Part shown: positions 1 through 6,172 of the stretch, one piece after another
How the letters are laid out: every line of letters starts with the position of its first letter
Numbering within the stretch: the first letter of the stretch is position 1
Assembly: GCA_946414115.1 (NCBI GenBank)
Contig: CAMKNF010000101.1
Span: 1 to 7,245 of the forward strand
DNA length: 7,245 bases
Origin: an uncultured Ruminococcus sp.
GTDB lineage: Bacteria > Bacillota > Clostridia > Oscillospirales > Acutalibacteraceae
Direction of reading: 5' to 3'
Notes under the pieces: generated by a model
Told to the model about the DNA's origin: nothing
Database searches by the model: none
What the model saw: the letters and a program-made list of their open reading frames with translations, nothing else
Position numbers and translations under genes: made by a program

Positions 1-46
1 ACCACCGAGATCTACACTCTTTCCCTACACGACGCTCTTCCGATCT
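1..46 (+). other. Illumina P5/TruSeq adapter contamination
   Basis: These 46 bases match, from memory, the 3' 46 bases of the 58-base Illumina universal P5/TruSeq adapter, ending in the familiar GCTCTTCCGATCT. Only the first 12 adapter bases are absent. It is a library artefact left at a contig end, most simply from a mate that read through a short insert. Biological sequence resumes at 47, or at 45 if the shared CT is counted: codon 45-47 (CTC, Leu) fits the Leu normally found before GSGPIRIGQG in CarB. The frame happens to stay open through the adapter, so an automatic caller could wrongly extend the carB fragment to the window edge. Confidence 0.97.
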
Positions 47-2435
47 CGGCTCGGGTCCTATCAGAATCGGTCAGGGTATCGAGTTTGACTATGCTTCCGT
101 TCACTGCGTATGGGCGCTCAAAAAGGCAGGCTACGACGTTGTAATCGTAAACAACAACCCCGAAACGGTTTCAACCGACTTTGACACAGCCGACAGACTT
201 TACTTTGAACCTCTCACCACAGAGGACGTTATGGGCATCATCAAAACCGAAAAGCCCTTCGGTGTAGTTGTTGCGTTTGGCGGTCAGACTGCTATCAAGC
301 TCACAAAATTCTTAAGTGATAACGGCGTAAATATCCTCGGCACTTCCTATGATGCAATTGATATGGCTGAAGACAGAGAGCGTTTTGACGAGCTTCTTGA
401 AAAATATCAGATTAAGCGTCCAAAGGGCGTTACGGTTATGACAACCGAGGAGGCACTTGAGGTCGCATCAAAAATCGGCTATCCCGTACTTCTCCGTCCG
501 TCATACGTTCTCGGCGGTCAGAATATGATTATCGCCTTCAATGAGGACGACGTCAAGGAATATATGGCTATTATCCTTGCGCAGAACATTGAAAACCCGA
601 TTCTTATTGATAAATACCTAATGGGTACGGAAATTGAGGTTGACGCAATCTGCGACGGCGAGGACATCTTAATCCCCGGAATTATGGAGCATATTGAGCG
701 TGCAGGCGTTCACTCCGGCGACTCAATCGCAGTTTATCCTGCTTGGAATCTTTCGGACAAGATGACGCAGATTATTATTGAAAGCTCCAAAAACCTTGCA
801 ATCGAGCTTAAGACAAAGGGACTTGTAAACATTCAGTACCTTATCTATAAGGACGAGCTTTATGTAATTGAGGTAAACCCCCGTTCCTCACGTACAATTC
901 CGTACATCAGCAAGGTTACAGGCGTTCCGATGGTTGACCTTGCAACAAGGGCAATGCTCGGCGAAAAGCTTAAGGATATGGGCTACGGAACAGGCCTTTA
1001 CAGAAAGAGCCCGTATATTGCCGTTAAAGTACCTGTGTTCAGCTTTGAAAAGCTCATCAACGTTGATAACCACCTCGGCCCCGAGATGAAGTCAACAGGC
1101 GAGGTGCTCGGTATTGCGGCTACGCTTGAGGAGGCACTCTACAAAGGTCTTATCGGCGCAGGCTACAAGATGAAGAAAAAGGGCGGCGTGTTTATCACAG
1201 TCCGCAATTCGGATAAAGCCGAAATCGGCGAAATTGCAAAGAAATACTACGACCTCGGATTCACAATCTATGCAACCGAGGGAACAGCCGAGGTGCTTAA
1301 AAAGTTCGGCATTGACGCTGTAGGCGTTAAGAAAATCCACGAGTCAAATACAAGCAACACGCTTACTCTTATTGAGTCGGGCAAGATTCAGTATGTTATT
1401 TCAACCTCTGCAAAGGGTAGAATCCCCTCACGTGATTCTGTTAAAATCCGCAGAAAGACCGTTGAAAGAAACATTCCGTGTCTTACTTCTCTTGATACAG
1501 CTAACGCACTTGCAGACTGCCTCAAGAGCCACTACTCACAGCACAGCACAGAGCTTATTGACATTAACAATATGAGGGAGGAAAAGCTTATGCTTAAGTT
1601 TACCAAGATGCAGGGCATCGGCAACGACTACATTTATTTCAGCACATTTGATCAGGAAATCAACAACCCCGAGGCACTTGCCGTAAGACTTTCCGACAGA
1701 CACTTCGGAATCGGCGGCGACGGCGTTATTCTTGTTTGCCCGTCAAAGGTTGCAGACGCAAAGATGAAGATGTATAACCGTGACGGCTCCGAGGGCAAAA
1801 TGTGCGGCAACGGTATTCGCTGCGTAGGCAAGTTCCTCTATGACCACGGAATGATTGACTATAACGAAAAAGACGAAATTACTATTGAAACCTTAAGCGG
1901 TATAAAGAGCCTTAAGGCGTTTACAACAGACGGCAAGGTTACAAGACTCAGAGTTGATATGGGCAAGGCTATCCTTGACCCCAAGGAAATCCCTGTTGCA
2001 ATCAACAAGGATAAGGTTGTAAACGAAGCTGTTAAAATCGGCGACAAGGATTACAACATCACCTGCGTTTCTATGGGTAACCCCCACTGCGTTGTGTTTA
2101 TGGACGATATTGACAACCTCGACATTGAAAAGGTAGGTCCCGAATTTGAATTTGACAAGCTCTTCCCCGAAAGAGTAAACACAGAGTTTGTAACAGTTCT
2201 TGACGAGCATACAATCAAGATGAGAGTATGGGAAAGAGGCTCGGGCGAAACCTGGGCTTGCGGAACAGGTGCTTGCGCCGTTGCAGTTGCGGCCTGCGAA
2301 AACGGCTTCTGCAAAAAGGGCGAGGACATCAAAATCAAGCTCATCGGCGGCGACCTTATCATCAACTACACTGATGACACTGTTTATATGACAGGTAACG
2401 CTGAAAAAGTATTTGACGGAGAGGTAGAGGTGTAA
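45..2435 (+). CDS. carB-dapF: Carbamoyl-phosphate synthase large subunit (C-terminal half) fused in frame to diaminopimelate epimerase
   Basis: One uninterrupted frame holds two enzymes. The first part (45 to about 1589) is the second half of CarB, which makes carbamoyl phosphate from bicarbonate, ATP and ammonia delivered by the small subunit CarA. It opens at GSGPIRIGQGIEFDY, near residue 560 of the E. coli protein, so about 550 N-terminal residues are missing because of the adapter junction, not because of gene decay. The second ATP-grasp domain shows YPVLLRPSYVLGG (480-518) and VIEVNPRSSR (864-893). The MGS-like allosteric domain follows (about 1180-1540, with ATEGTAEVL and STSAKGR). The usual CarB C-terminus aligns with ELIDINNMREEK, and the frame then continues directly into MLKFTKMQGIGNDY, the start of DapF, with no stop and no real linker. 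Because a ribosome-binding site precedes the DapF ATG, the cell may make a fusion, separate DapF, or both. A missed stop codon from an assembly error is the main alternative. Family assignments are very secure; the fusion itself is not. Confidence 0.85.
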   Translation, partial: LGSGPIRIGQGIEFDYASVHCVWALKKAGYDVVIVNNNPETVSTDFDTADRLYFEPLTTEDVMGIIKTEKPFGVVVAFGGQTAIKLTKFLSDNGVNILGTSYDAIDMAEDRERFDELLEKYQIKRPKGVTVMTTEEALEVASKIGYPVLLRPSYVLGGQNMIIAFNEDDVKEYMAIILAQNIENPILIDKYLMGTEIEVDAICDGEDILIPGIMEHIERAGVHSGDSIAVYPAWNLSDKMTQIIIESSKNLAIELKTKGLVNIQYLIYKDELYVIEVNPRSSRTIPYISKVTGVPMVDLATRAMLGEKLKDMGYGTGLYRKSPYIAVKVPVFSFEKLINVDNHLGPEMKSTGEVLGIAATLEEALYKGLIGAGYKMKKKGGVFITVRNSDKAEIGEIAKKYYDLGFTIYATEGTAEVLKKFGIDAVGVKKIHESNTSNTLTLIESGKIQYVISTSAKGRIPSRDSVKIRRKTVERNIPCLTSLDTANALADCLKSHYSQHSTELIDINNMREEKLMLKFTKMQGIGNDYIYFSTFDQEINNPEALAVRLSDRHFGIGGDGVILVCPSKVADAKMKMYNRDGSEGKMCGNGIRCVGKFLYDHGMIDYNEKDEITIETLSGIKSLKAFTTDGKVTRLRVDMGKAILDPKEIPVAINKDKVVNEAVKIGDKDYNITCVSMGNPHCVVFMDDIDNLDIEKVGPEFEFDKLFPERVNTEFVTVLDEHTIKMRVWERGSGETWACGTGACAVAVAACENGFCKKGEDIKIKLIGGDLIINYTDDTVYMTGNAEKVFDGEVEV
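1575..1589 (+). promoter_or_regulatory. Shine-Dalgarno for dapF inside the carB-dapF junction
   Basis: AGGGAGG at 1575-1581 is followed by an 8-nt spacer and then ATG at 1590. This is close to an ideal ribosome-binding site. It supports translation of DapF on its own even though the upstream carB frame has no stop before it. The same bases encode Arg-Glu-Glu-Lys-Leu in the carB frame. Confidence 0.75.
1590..2435 (+). CDS. dapF: Diaminopimelate epimerase (DapF), from internal start
   Basis: DapF interconverts LL- and meso-diaminopimelate without a cofactor, in the cytoplasm, supplying lysine and peptidoglycan synthesis. From the ATG at 1590 the product is 281 residues, a normal length for the family, beginning MLKFTKMQGIGNDY. 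The two active-site cysteines are both present. Cys72 lies in NRDGSEGKMCGNGIR, which fits the family signature, and Cys224 lies in GSGETWACGTGACA. I chose this start because GGAGG at 1577-1581 lies 8 nt upstream and because homologues start at this methionine. The same frame is open upstream into carB, so this may be either a separate protein or the C-terminal domain of a fusion. pyrG begins 3 nt after its stop, indicating co-transcription and probably coupled translation. Catalytic residues look intact. Confidence 0.93.
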   Translation: MLKFTKMQGIGNDYIYFSTFDQEINNPEALAVRLSDRHFGIGGDGVILVCPSKVADAKMKMYNRDGSEGKMCGNGIRCVGKFLYDHGMIDYNEKDEITIETLSGIKSLKAFTTDGKVTRLRVDMGKAILDPKEIPVAINKDKVVNEAVKIGDKDYNITCVSMGNPHCVVFMDDIDNLDIEKVGPEFEFDKLFPERVNTEFVTVLDEHTIKMRVWERGSGETWACGTGACAVAVAACENGFCKKGEDIKIKLIGGDLIINYTDDTVYMTGNAEKVFDGEVEV

Positions 2436-2438
2436 GAC

Positions 2439-4052
2439 GTGGAAGTTAAGAAGAATAAAAAGTATATATTTGTCACCGGCGGCGTTGTTTCGGGACTCGG
2501 AAAGGGCATCACAGCCGCATCGCTCGGCAGACTTTTAAAGGCGAGAGGTCTTAAGATTGTCGCTCAGAAGCTCGACCCCTACATCAACGTTGACCCCGGC
2601 ACAATGAGCCCCTATCAGCACGGCGAGGTTTTTGTTACCGAGGACGGCGCAGAAACCGACCTCGACCTCGGTCACTACGAGCGTTTCATTGACGAGGATC
2701 TGAACAAGTATTCAAACCTCACAACGGGTAAGGTTTACTCAAACGTTCTCGAAAAGGAACGCAGAGGCGACTACCTCGGCAAAACTGTTCAGGTTATCCC
2801 TCACATCACAAACGAAATTAAGTCATTTATATATAACGTCGGCGAAAAAACAAACGCTGACGTGGTTATCACAGAAATCGGCGGCACGGTAGGCGATATT
2901 GAAAGCCAGCCGTTCCTTGAGGCAATCCGTCAGGTTTCGCTTGAAGTCGGCAGAGAAAACAGCATTTTTATCCACGTAACGCTCGTTCCCTACATCAAGG
3001 GCAGTGAGGAGCACAAGTCAAAGCCGACTCAACATTCCGTTAAGGAGCTTCGTTCACTCGGCATCAACCCCGACATTATCGTCCTCCGTTGTGACGAGCC
3101 GCTTGAGGACAGCATTTTTGACAAGATTGCGCTTTTCTGTAACGTAAAGCGTGACTGTGTAATTGAAAATATCACACTTCCCACGCTTTATCAGGCACCT
3201 CTTATGCTTGAAAAGAGCAACTTCTCAAACGTAGTTTGCAGAGAGCTTAATATTGCGGTTGACAAAAAACCCGACCTCACCGAATGGGAGGAAATGCTCG
3301 ATAGAATCAACAACCGTACAAAGAAGTGCAAAATCGCACTTTGCGGAAAGTACGTTGCACTCCACGACGCATATCTTTCTGTTGCCGAGGCACTCCGCCA
3401 CGGCGGCTATGAGAACGGCGCTGACGTTGAAATCAAGTGGGTAGACTGCGAGCTTATTACAAAGTATAAGGCTGACGAGCTTTTGGGTGACGTTGACGGA
3501 ATCCTCGTTCCGGGCGGCTTTGGCAACAGAGGCGTTGAGGGTAAGGTTATTGCGGCTCAGTATGCACGTGAACACGATATTCCGTACCTCGGAATCTGCC
3601 TTGGTATGCAGACCGCCGTTATTGAGTATGCTAAAAACGTTCTCGGCTATGATGATGCAAACAGCGGTGAATTTGCTCCCGAGGGCAAGCACAACGTAAT
3701 CGACCTTATGCCCGAACAGCTTGGAATTGAAAATATGGGCGGTACAATGCGACTCGGCGCATATCCCTGCGTAATCAAGGACGGCTCAATGATGGAAAAG
3801 GCTTACGGTACAAAGGAAGTTTCCGAACGCCACCGTCACCGCTATGAGTTCAACAACGATTTCAGAGAAGAAATTGAGAACGCCGGTATGAAAATTACGG
3901 GAACATCGCCAAACGGACTTCTCGTTGAGGCTGTTGAAATTCCCGAAAACCGCTTCTATGTGGGCGTTCAGTACCACCCCGAATTCAAGTCACGCCCCAA
4001 CCGCGCGCATCCGCTTTTCAGAGAATTTATCAAGGCGTCACTTGAAAAATAA
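2439..4052 (+). CDS. pyrG: CTP synthase (glutamine-hydrolysing)
   Basis: PyrG aminates UTP to CTP using ATP and glutamine, the last step of pyrimidine nucleotide synthesis, and in bacteria typically works as a tetramer. The product is 537 residues, normal for the family. The N-terminal synthase domain starts with KYIFVTGGVVSGLGKGITAA (P-loop Lys22) and continues into the DPYINVDPGTMSPYQHGEVF and EDGAETDLDLGHYERF blocks. The C-terminal class I glutamine amidotransferase domain (about 300-537) has the PGGFGNRG loop at 358-365, nucleophile Cys387 in LGICLGMQ, and His513/Glu515 in YHPEF, giving a complete catalytic triad. The start is GTG at 2439, 3 nt after the dapF stop. GAGG at 2427-2430 lies 8 nt upstream, inside the end of dapF, so translation is probably coupled. 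No residue is missing. The 3' side is occupied by palindromic repeats rather than a clear T-tailed terminator. Confidence 0.98.
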   Translation: MEVKKNKKYIFVTGGVVSGLGKGITAASLGRLLKARGLKIVAQKLDPYINVDPGTMSPYQHGEVFVTEDGAETDLDLGHYERFIDEDLNKYSNLTTGKVYSNVLEKERRGDYLGKTVQVIPHITNEIKSFIYNVGEKTNADVVITEIGGTVGDIESQPFLEAIRQVSLEVGRENSIFIHVTLVPYIKGSEEHKSKPTQHSVKELRSLGINPDIIVLRCDEPLEDSIFDKIALFCNVKRDCVIENITLPTLYQAPLMLEKSNFSNVVCRELNIAVDKKPDLTEWEEMLDRINNRTKKCKIALCGKYVALHDAYLSVAEALRHGGYENGADVEIKWVDCELITKYKADELLGDVDGILVPGGFGNRGVEGKVIAAQYAREHDIPYLGICLGMQTAVIEYAKNVLGYDDANSGEFAPEGKHNVIDLMPEQLGIENMGGTMRLGAYPCVIKDGSMMEKAYGTKEVSERHRHRYEFNNDFREEIENAGMKITGTSPNGLLVEAVEIPENRFYVGVQYHPEFKSRPNRAHPLFREFIKASLEK

Positions 4053-4067
4053 TATATGTAACGTTTC

Positions 4068-4095
4068 GGGACGTCAGGGATGCCGTCCCCTACGG
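4068..4095 (-). repeat. CGTAGGG palindromic repeat, unit 1 (inverted)
   Basis: Arms GGGACG (4068-4073) and CGTCCC (4084-4089) form a short hairpin followed by CCCTACGG. Read on the minus strand, the unit begins CCGTAGGGGACGGC and matches unit 3 (4203-4230) at 26 of 28 positions. It starts 15 nt after the pyrG stop. Confidence 0.8.
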
Positions 4096-4120
4096 ATTAA
4101 TACAAACGTTTTGTTTACTA

Positions 4121-4150
4121 TCGTAGGGACACGGCGTGCCGTGTCCGCAG
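4121..4150 (+). repeat. CGTAGGG palindromic repeat, unit 2
   Basis: CGTAGGG (4122-4128) leads into a near-perfect palindrome: GGACACGGC (4127-4135) and GCCGTGTCC (4138-4146) are exact complements separated by GT. The unit ends in GCAG. The ACACGGC stem differs from units 1 and 3, while the CGTAGGG lead is shared. Confidence 0.8.
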
Positions 4151-4202
4151 TGGCAATCAACTTTACCGATAAAACCGTAGTTACAGGGGAAAACGAACCC
4201 TT

Positions 4203-4230
4203 CCGTAGGGGACGGCTTCCCAGACGTCCC
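4203..4230 (+). repeat. CGTAGGG palindromic repeat, unit 3
   Basis: CCGTAGGGGACGGC is followed by TTCCCAGACGTCCC. The internal arms are GGGACG (4209-4214) and CGTCCC (4225-4230). It is the reverse complement of unit 1 at 26 of 28 positions. The two together could also pair over about 160 nt as one long stem. Confidence 0.8.
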
Positions 4231-4233
4231 TTT

Positions 4234-4260
4234 CACAAAAATTGTATTGCAATTTTTGTG
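4234..4260. repeat. AT-rich perfect hairpin between repeat units
   Basis: CACAAAAATTG (4234-4244) and CAATTTTTGTG (4250-4260) are exact complements around a 5-nt loop, TATTG. It fills the space between units 3 and 4 almost exactly. The A5/T5 tracts lie inside the stem, so it could act as a weak terminator on either strand, but the core is AT-rich and I would not rely on that. Confidence 0.7.
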
Positions 4261-4261
4261 T

Positions 4262-4285
4262 GGACACTGAGTGAGTGTCCCTACG
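4262..4285 (-). repeat. CGTAGGG palindromic repeat, unit 4 (inverted)
   Basis: GGACACT (4262-4268) and AGTGTCC (4274-4280) are exact complements around GAGTG, followed by CCCTACG (4279-4285). On the minus strand the order is CGTAGGG then the GGACACT-type stem, the same plan as unit 2 in the opposite orientation. Confidence 0.8.
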
Positions 4286-4338
4286 TCATCATTGCGATAG
4301 TATCAATGTAAATTATCAAAGACTGACAATAAAAATGT

Positions 4339-4344
4339 AAAGGA
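4339..4344 (+). promoter_or_regulatory. Shine-Dalgarno deciding the dapL start
   Basis: AAAGGA lies 9 nt before ATG 4354 but has no spacing at all before the in-frame ATG 4345. This selects the start MKINKNFDN over MIGMKINKNFDN. Confidence 0.65.
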
Positions 4345-4353
4345 ATGATTGGT

Positions 4354-5538
4354 ATGAAAATAAACAAGAATTTTGATAACCTTGTGCCGAACTATCTTTT
4401 TGCAGACGTTGCAAAAAAGACCGCCGAATTTGCAAAGGCAAATCCCGACAAGAAGATTATCAAGCTCGGAATCGGCGACGTAACACTTCCGCTTGCTCCC
4501 GTTGTAATTGAAGCAATGAAAAAGGGCGCAGAGGATCTGGCTCACAAGGACACCTTCAAGGGTTATCCCGACTACGAGGGTTACGCTTTCTTGAGAGAGG
4601 CTATTTCGGACTACTACAAGAGCTTCGGCGTAACAGTATCCGCCGATGAAATTTTCGTTTCAGACGGTGCAAAGTCCGACTGCGGCAACATCGGCGATAT
4701 TTTCGACAAGGACAACGTTGTGCTTGTAACAGATCCCGTTTATCCCGTATACGTTGACTCAAATATTATGGCAGGCAGAAAGATTGTTTATGCCGCTTCT
4801 AACGAGGAAAACGGCTTTGCGGCTCTTCCCGACAAGAGCGTAAAGGCTGATATAATCTACCTTTGCTCACCCAATAACCCCACAGGTTCTGCCTACAACG
4901 CAGAACAGCTCAAAATGTGGGTTGACTATGCACTCGAAAACGACGCAATTATCCTCTATGACTCGGCTTACGAGGCATTCATTACAGAAGATTTGCCCCG
5001 CTCAATCTTTGCAATTGAGGGCGCAAGAAAGTGCGCAATTGAGATGTGCTCGCTTTCAAAGACAGCCGGCTTCACAGGCACACGCTGCGGCTACACAATT
5101 ATCCCCAAAGAGCTTGAGCGTGACGGTCACAACATCTACGCTACGTGGTACCGCCGTCAGGCTACAAAGTTCAACGGTGTTTCGTGGCCCGTACAGTGCG
5201 CCGCAGCGGCTGTATTCAGCGAGGAAGGTCAGAAGCAGATTAAGGAAAACATTTCTTATTATCAGGAGAATGCAAGAATTATCTCTTCTGCACTTGACGA
5301 GCTTGGCATTTACTACACAGGCGGCAAGAACTCACCTTACATCTGGCTCAAGTGCCCCAACAATATGGGCAGCTGGGAATTTTTTGACTTGCTCTTAAAA
5401 GAGGCAAACGTAGTAGGCACTCCCGGCGAGGGCTTCGGCGAAAACGGCGCAGGCTACTTCCGTCTTACCTCTTTCGGCGACAGAGAAAACACAATTGAGG
5501 CTGTTGAGAGAATCAAAAAGCTTCTTTCAAACCTTTAA
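4354..5538 (+). CDS. dapL: LL-diaminopimelate aminotransferase (DapL)
   Basis: DapL converts tetrahydrodipicolinate to LL-diaminopimelate in one PLP-dependent step with glutamate as amino donor, bypassing the succinylase and acetylase routes. Its product is the substrate of DapF, encoded just upstream of pyrG. From ATG 4354 the product is 394 residues with the fold-type I aminotransferase plan: LGIGDVTLPL near the N-terminus, SDGAKSD (103-109), NPTG (175-178), YDSAY (202-206), the PLP lysine Lys236 in SLSKTAGFTGTRCG, and Arg370 in GYFRLTSFG for the substrate carboxylate. GIGDVTLPL together with SDGAKSDCGNIGDIF is typical of DapL rather than of general aspartate aminotransferases. An ATG at 4345 is in frame, but AAAGGA (4339-4344) abuts it directly; the same site lies 9 nt before 4354, so 4354 is the better start. 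A strong hairpin terminator follows the gene. Confidence 0.95.
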   Translation: MKINKNFDNLVPNYLFADVAKKTAEFAKANPDKKIIKLGIGDVTLPLAPVVIEAMKKGAEDLAHKDTFKGYPDYEGYAFLREAISDYYKSFGVTVSADEIFVSDGAKSDCGNIGDIFDKDNVVLVTDPVYPVYVDSNIMAGRKIVYAASNEENGFAALPDKSVKADIIYLCSPNNPTGSAYNAEQLKMWVDYALENDAIILYDSAYEAFITEDLPRSIFAIEGARKCAIEMCSLSKTAGFTGTRCGYTIIPKELERDGHNIYATWYRRQATKFNGVSWPVQCAAAAVFSEEGQKQIKENISYYQENARIISSALDELGIYYTGGKNSPYIWLKCPNNMGSWEFFDLLLKEANVVGTPGEGFGENGAGYFRLTSFGDRENTIEAVERIKKLLSNL

Positions 5539-5554
5539 ATTTATAATAATTTGG

Positions 5555-5593
5555 AACAGTAGTATAGTCATTTTGTGATTATACTACTGTTTT
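5555..5593 (+). terminator. Intrinsic terminator after dapL
   Basis: AACAGTAGTATAGTCA (5555-5570) pairs with TGATTATACTACTGTT (5576-5591): 16 base pairs including one G-T wobble, around the loop TTTTG. It ends in a TTTT run at 5590-5593. The stem is long but AT-rich and the T tract is short, so some read-through into the lipoprotein gene is possible. Confidence 0.75.
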
Positions 5594-5624
5594 GTGTATT
5601 TTACGATATTGGAAAGGATATAGG

Positions 5625-6098
5625 ATGAAAAAAGTAATTTTAATTTTTTCATTATTAATTTCTGCTTTTATTTTTAGTAGTTGTTCTAATAACAGTGCCT
5701 GGAAAACAATTGAAGTTTTGGACTTTGGAACAATTCAAATTCCTGCTGAATGGTATCAGTCGGAACATAATGGAAAAATATATTTTTCAGATAAAACAAA
5801 TGATGAAGTATGTTTATTCCAAAGTTATTCTTTTGCAGGTGACTCTGAAAATGAAACAGGTGATGTAGAATCAAATATTGTTTATGATGAATTTCAAAAT
5901 ATAATGTATACAAAAACCAATGTATTATCTAATAGTGCTACCTATGGTGAATGTAAGGTGTCGGCTGACGGAAAACTGAAAAAATCACTTTTTGTAGAGT
6001 TATATTCAGATGATTCGTGTATTCTGTTTGTTTCTGTGGATAACATTGTAACAGATGATATTATTAAAAAAATAGCAGAATCTTACACTGCATATTAA
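5625..6098 (+). CDS. Predicted small lipoprotein of unknown function
   Basis: I do not recognise a family. From ATG 5625 the product is 157 residues. It starts MKK, then a hydrophobic stretch (4-17) ending FSSC, with Cys20 as the likely lipidated residue, so a signal-peptidase II lipoprotein on the outer face of the membrane is predicted. The -3 residue Phe is a weak fit to the lipobox. The mature part of about 138 residues looks beta-rich with alternating hydrophobics, includes IQIPAEWYQ near the start, three further cysteines, and a C-terminal helix-like segment ending IIKKIAESYTAY. That pattern recalls small PsbP/Mog1-like secreted proteins, but this is only a guess. AAAGGA at 5613-5618 with a 6-nt spacer supports this start over an upstream in-frame TTG (5592). 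Base composition is far more AT-rich than the neighbours, with many AAA and TTA codons, hinting at transfer or low expression. Terminator hairpins on both sides suggest its own transcription unit. Confidence 0.75.
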   Translation: MKKVILIFSLLISAFIFSSCSNNSAWKTIEVLDFGTIQIPAEWYQSEHNGKIYFSDKTNDEVCLFQSYSFAGDSENETGDVESNIVYDEFQNIMYTKTNVLSNSATYGECKVSADGKLKKSLFVELYSDDSCILFVSVDNIVTDDIIKKIAESYTAY

Positions 6099-6118
6099 TT
6101 GAAATTCAATATTTAAGC

Positions 6119-6162
6119 ACAAAAAATGATGCACCTCTTTCAAACTGTGCATCATTTTTTGT
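6119..6162. terminator. Bidirectional terminator between the lipoprotein gene and mnmA
   Basis: ACAAAAAATGATGCAC (6119-6134) and GTGCATCATTTTTTGT (6147-6162) are exact complements: a 16-bp stem around a 12-nt loop. Its A tract on one side and T tract on the other give a T-tailed hairpin on both strands, suiting the convergent genes that end at 6098 (+) and 6173 (-). Confidence 0.9.
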
Positions 6163-6172
6163 TTTGAGTAAT

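Larger units (their letters stand above)
4053..4353. other. Gap between pyrG and dapL packed with palindromic repeats
   Basis: This 301-nt stretch carries four hairpin units sharing CGTAGGG or its complement, plus one AT-rich perfect hairpin; each is listed separately. Between them lie a possibly degraded unit with CCGTAG at 4175-4180 and plain sequence. An open frame crosses the region but it is out of frame with pyrG and has no family features. Near 4292-4319 TTGCGA and TATCAA, 16 nt apart, could serve as a weak promoter for dapL, but the match is poor. I see no lysine riboswitch, T-box or tRNA here. Confidence 0.8.

Noticed and set aside
1893..2210. Minus-strand open frame of 105 codons inside dapF
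   Set aside because: It is antisense to the conserved epimerase, with no start signal or domain.
3225..3692. Minus-strand open frame of 155 codons inside pyrG
   Set aside because: It is antisense to a conserved, intact CTP synthase and its protein has no recognisable domain.
3925..4311. Plus-strand open frame of 128 codons crossing the pyrG end and the repeat cluster
   Set aside because: It is out of frame with pyrG, has no ribosome-binding site or family features, and half of it is palindromic repeat.
4053..4353. Possible CRISPR array or lysine riboswitch before dapL
   Set aside because: The repeats are inverted as well as direct, differ in stem sequence and lack regular spacers; no lysine-riboswitch core is visible.
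4345..4353. Upstream ATG start for dapL
   Set aside because: The Shine-Dalgarno sequence abuts it with no spacer, whereas ATG 4354 has normal spacing.
4922..5398. Plus-strand open frame of 158 codons inside dapL
   Set aside because: It lies in another frame of a well-conserved enzyme, and its Ser/Gln/Arg-rich low-complexity composition is typical of a shadow frame.
5592..5624. Upstream TTG start for the lipoprotein gene
   Set aside because: It would overlap the dapL terminator and put charged residues before the signal peptide; ATG 5625 has a good ribosome-binding site and a standard MKK signal start.
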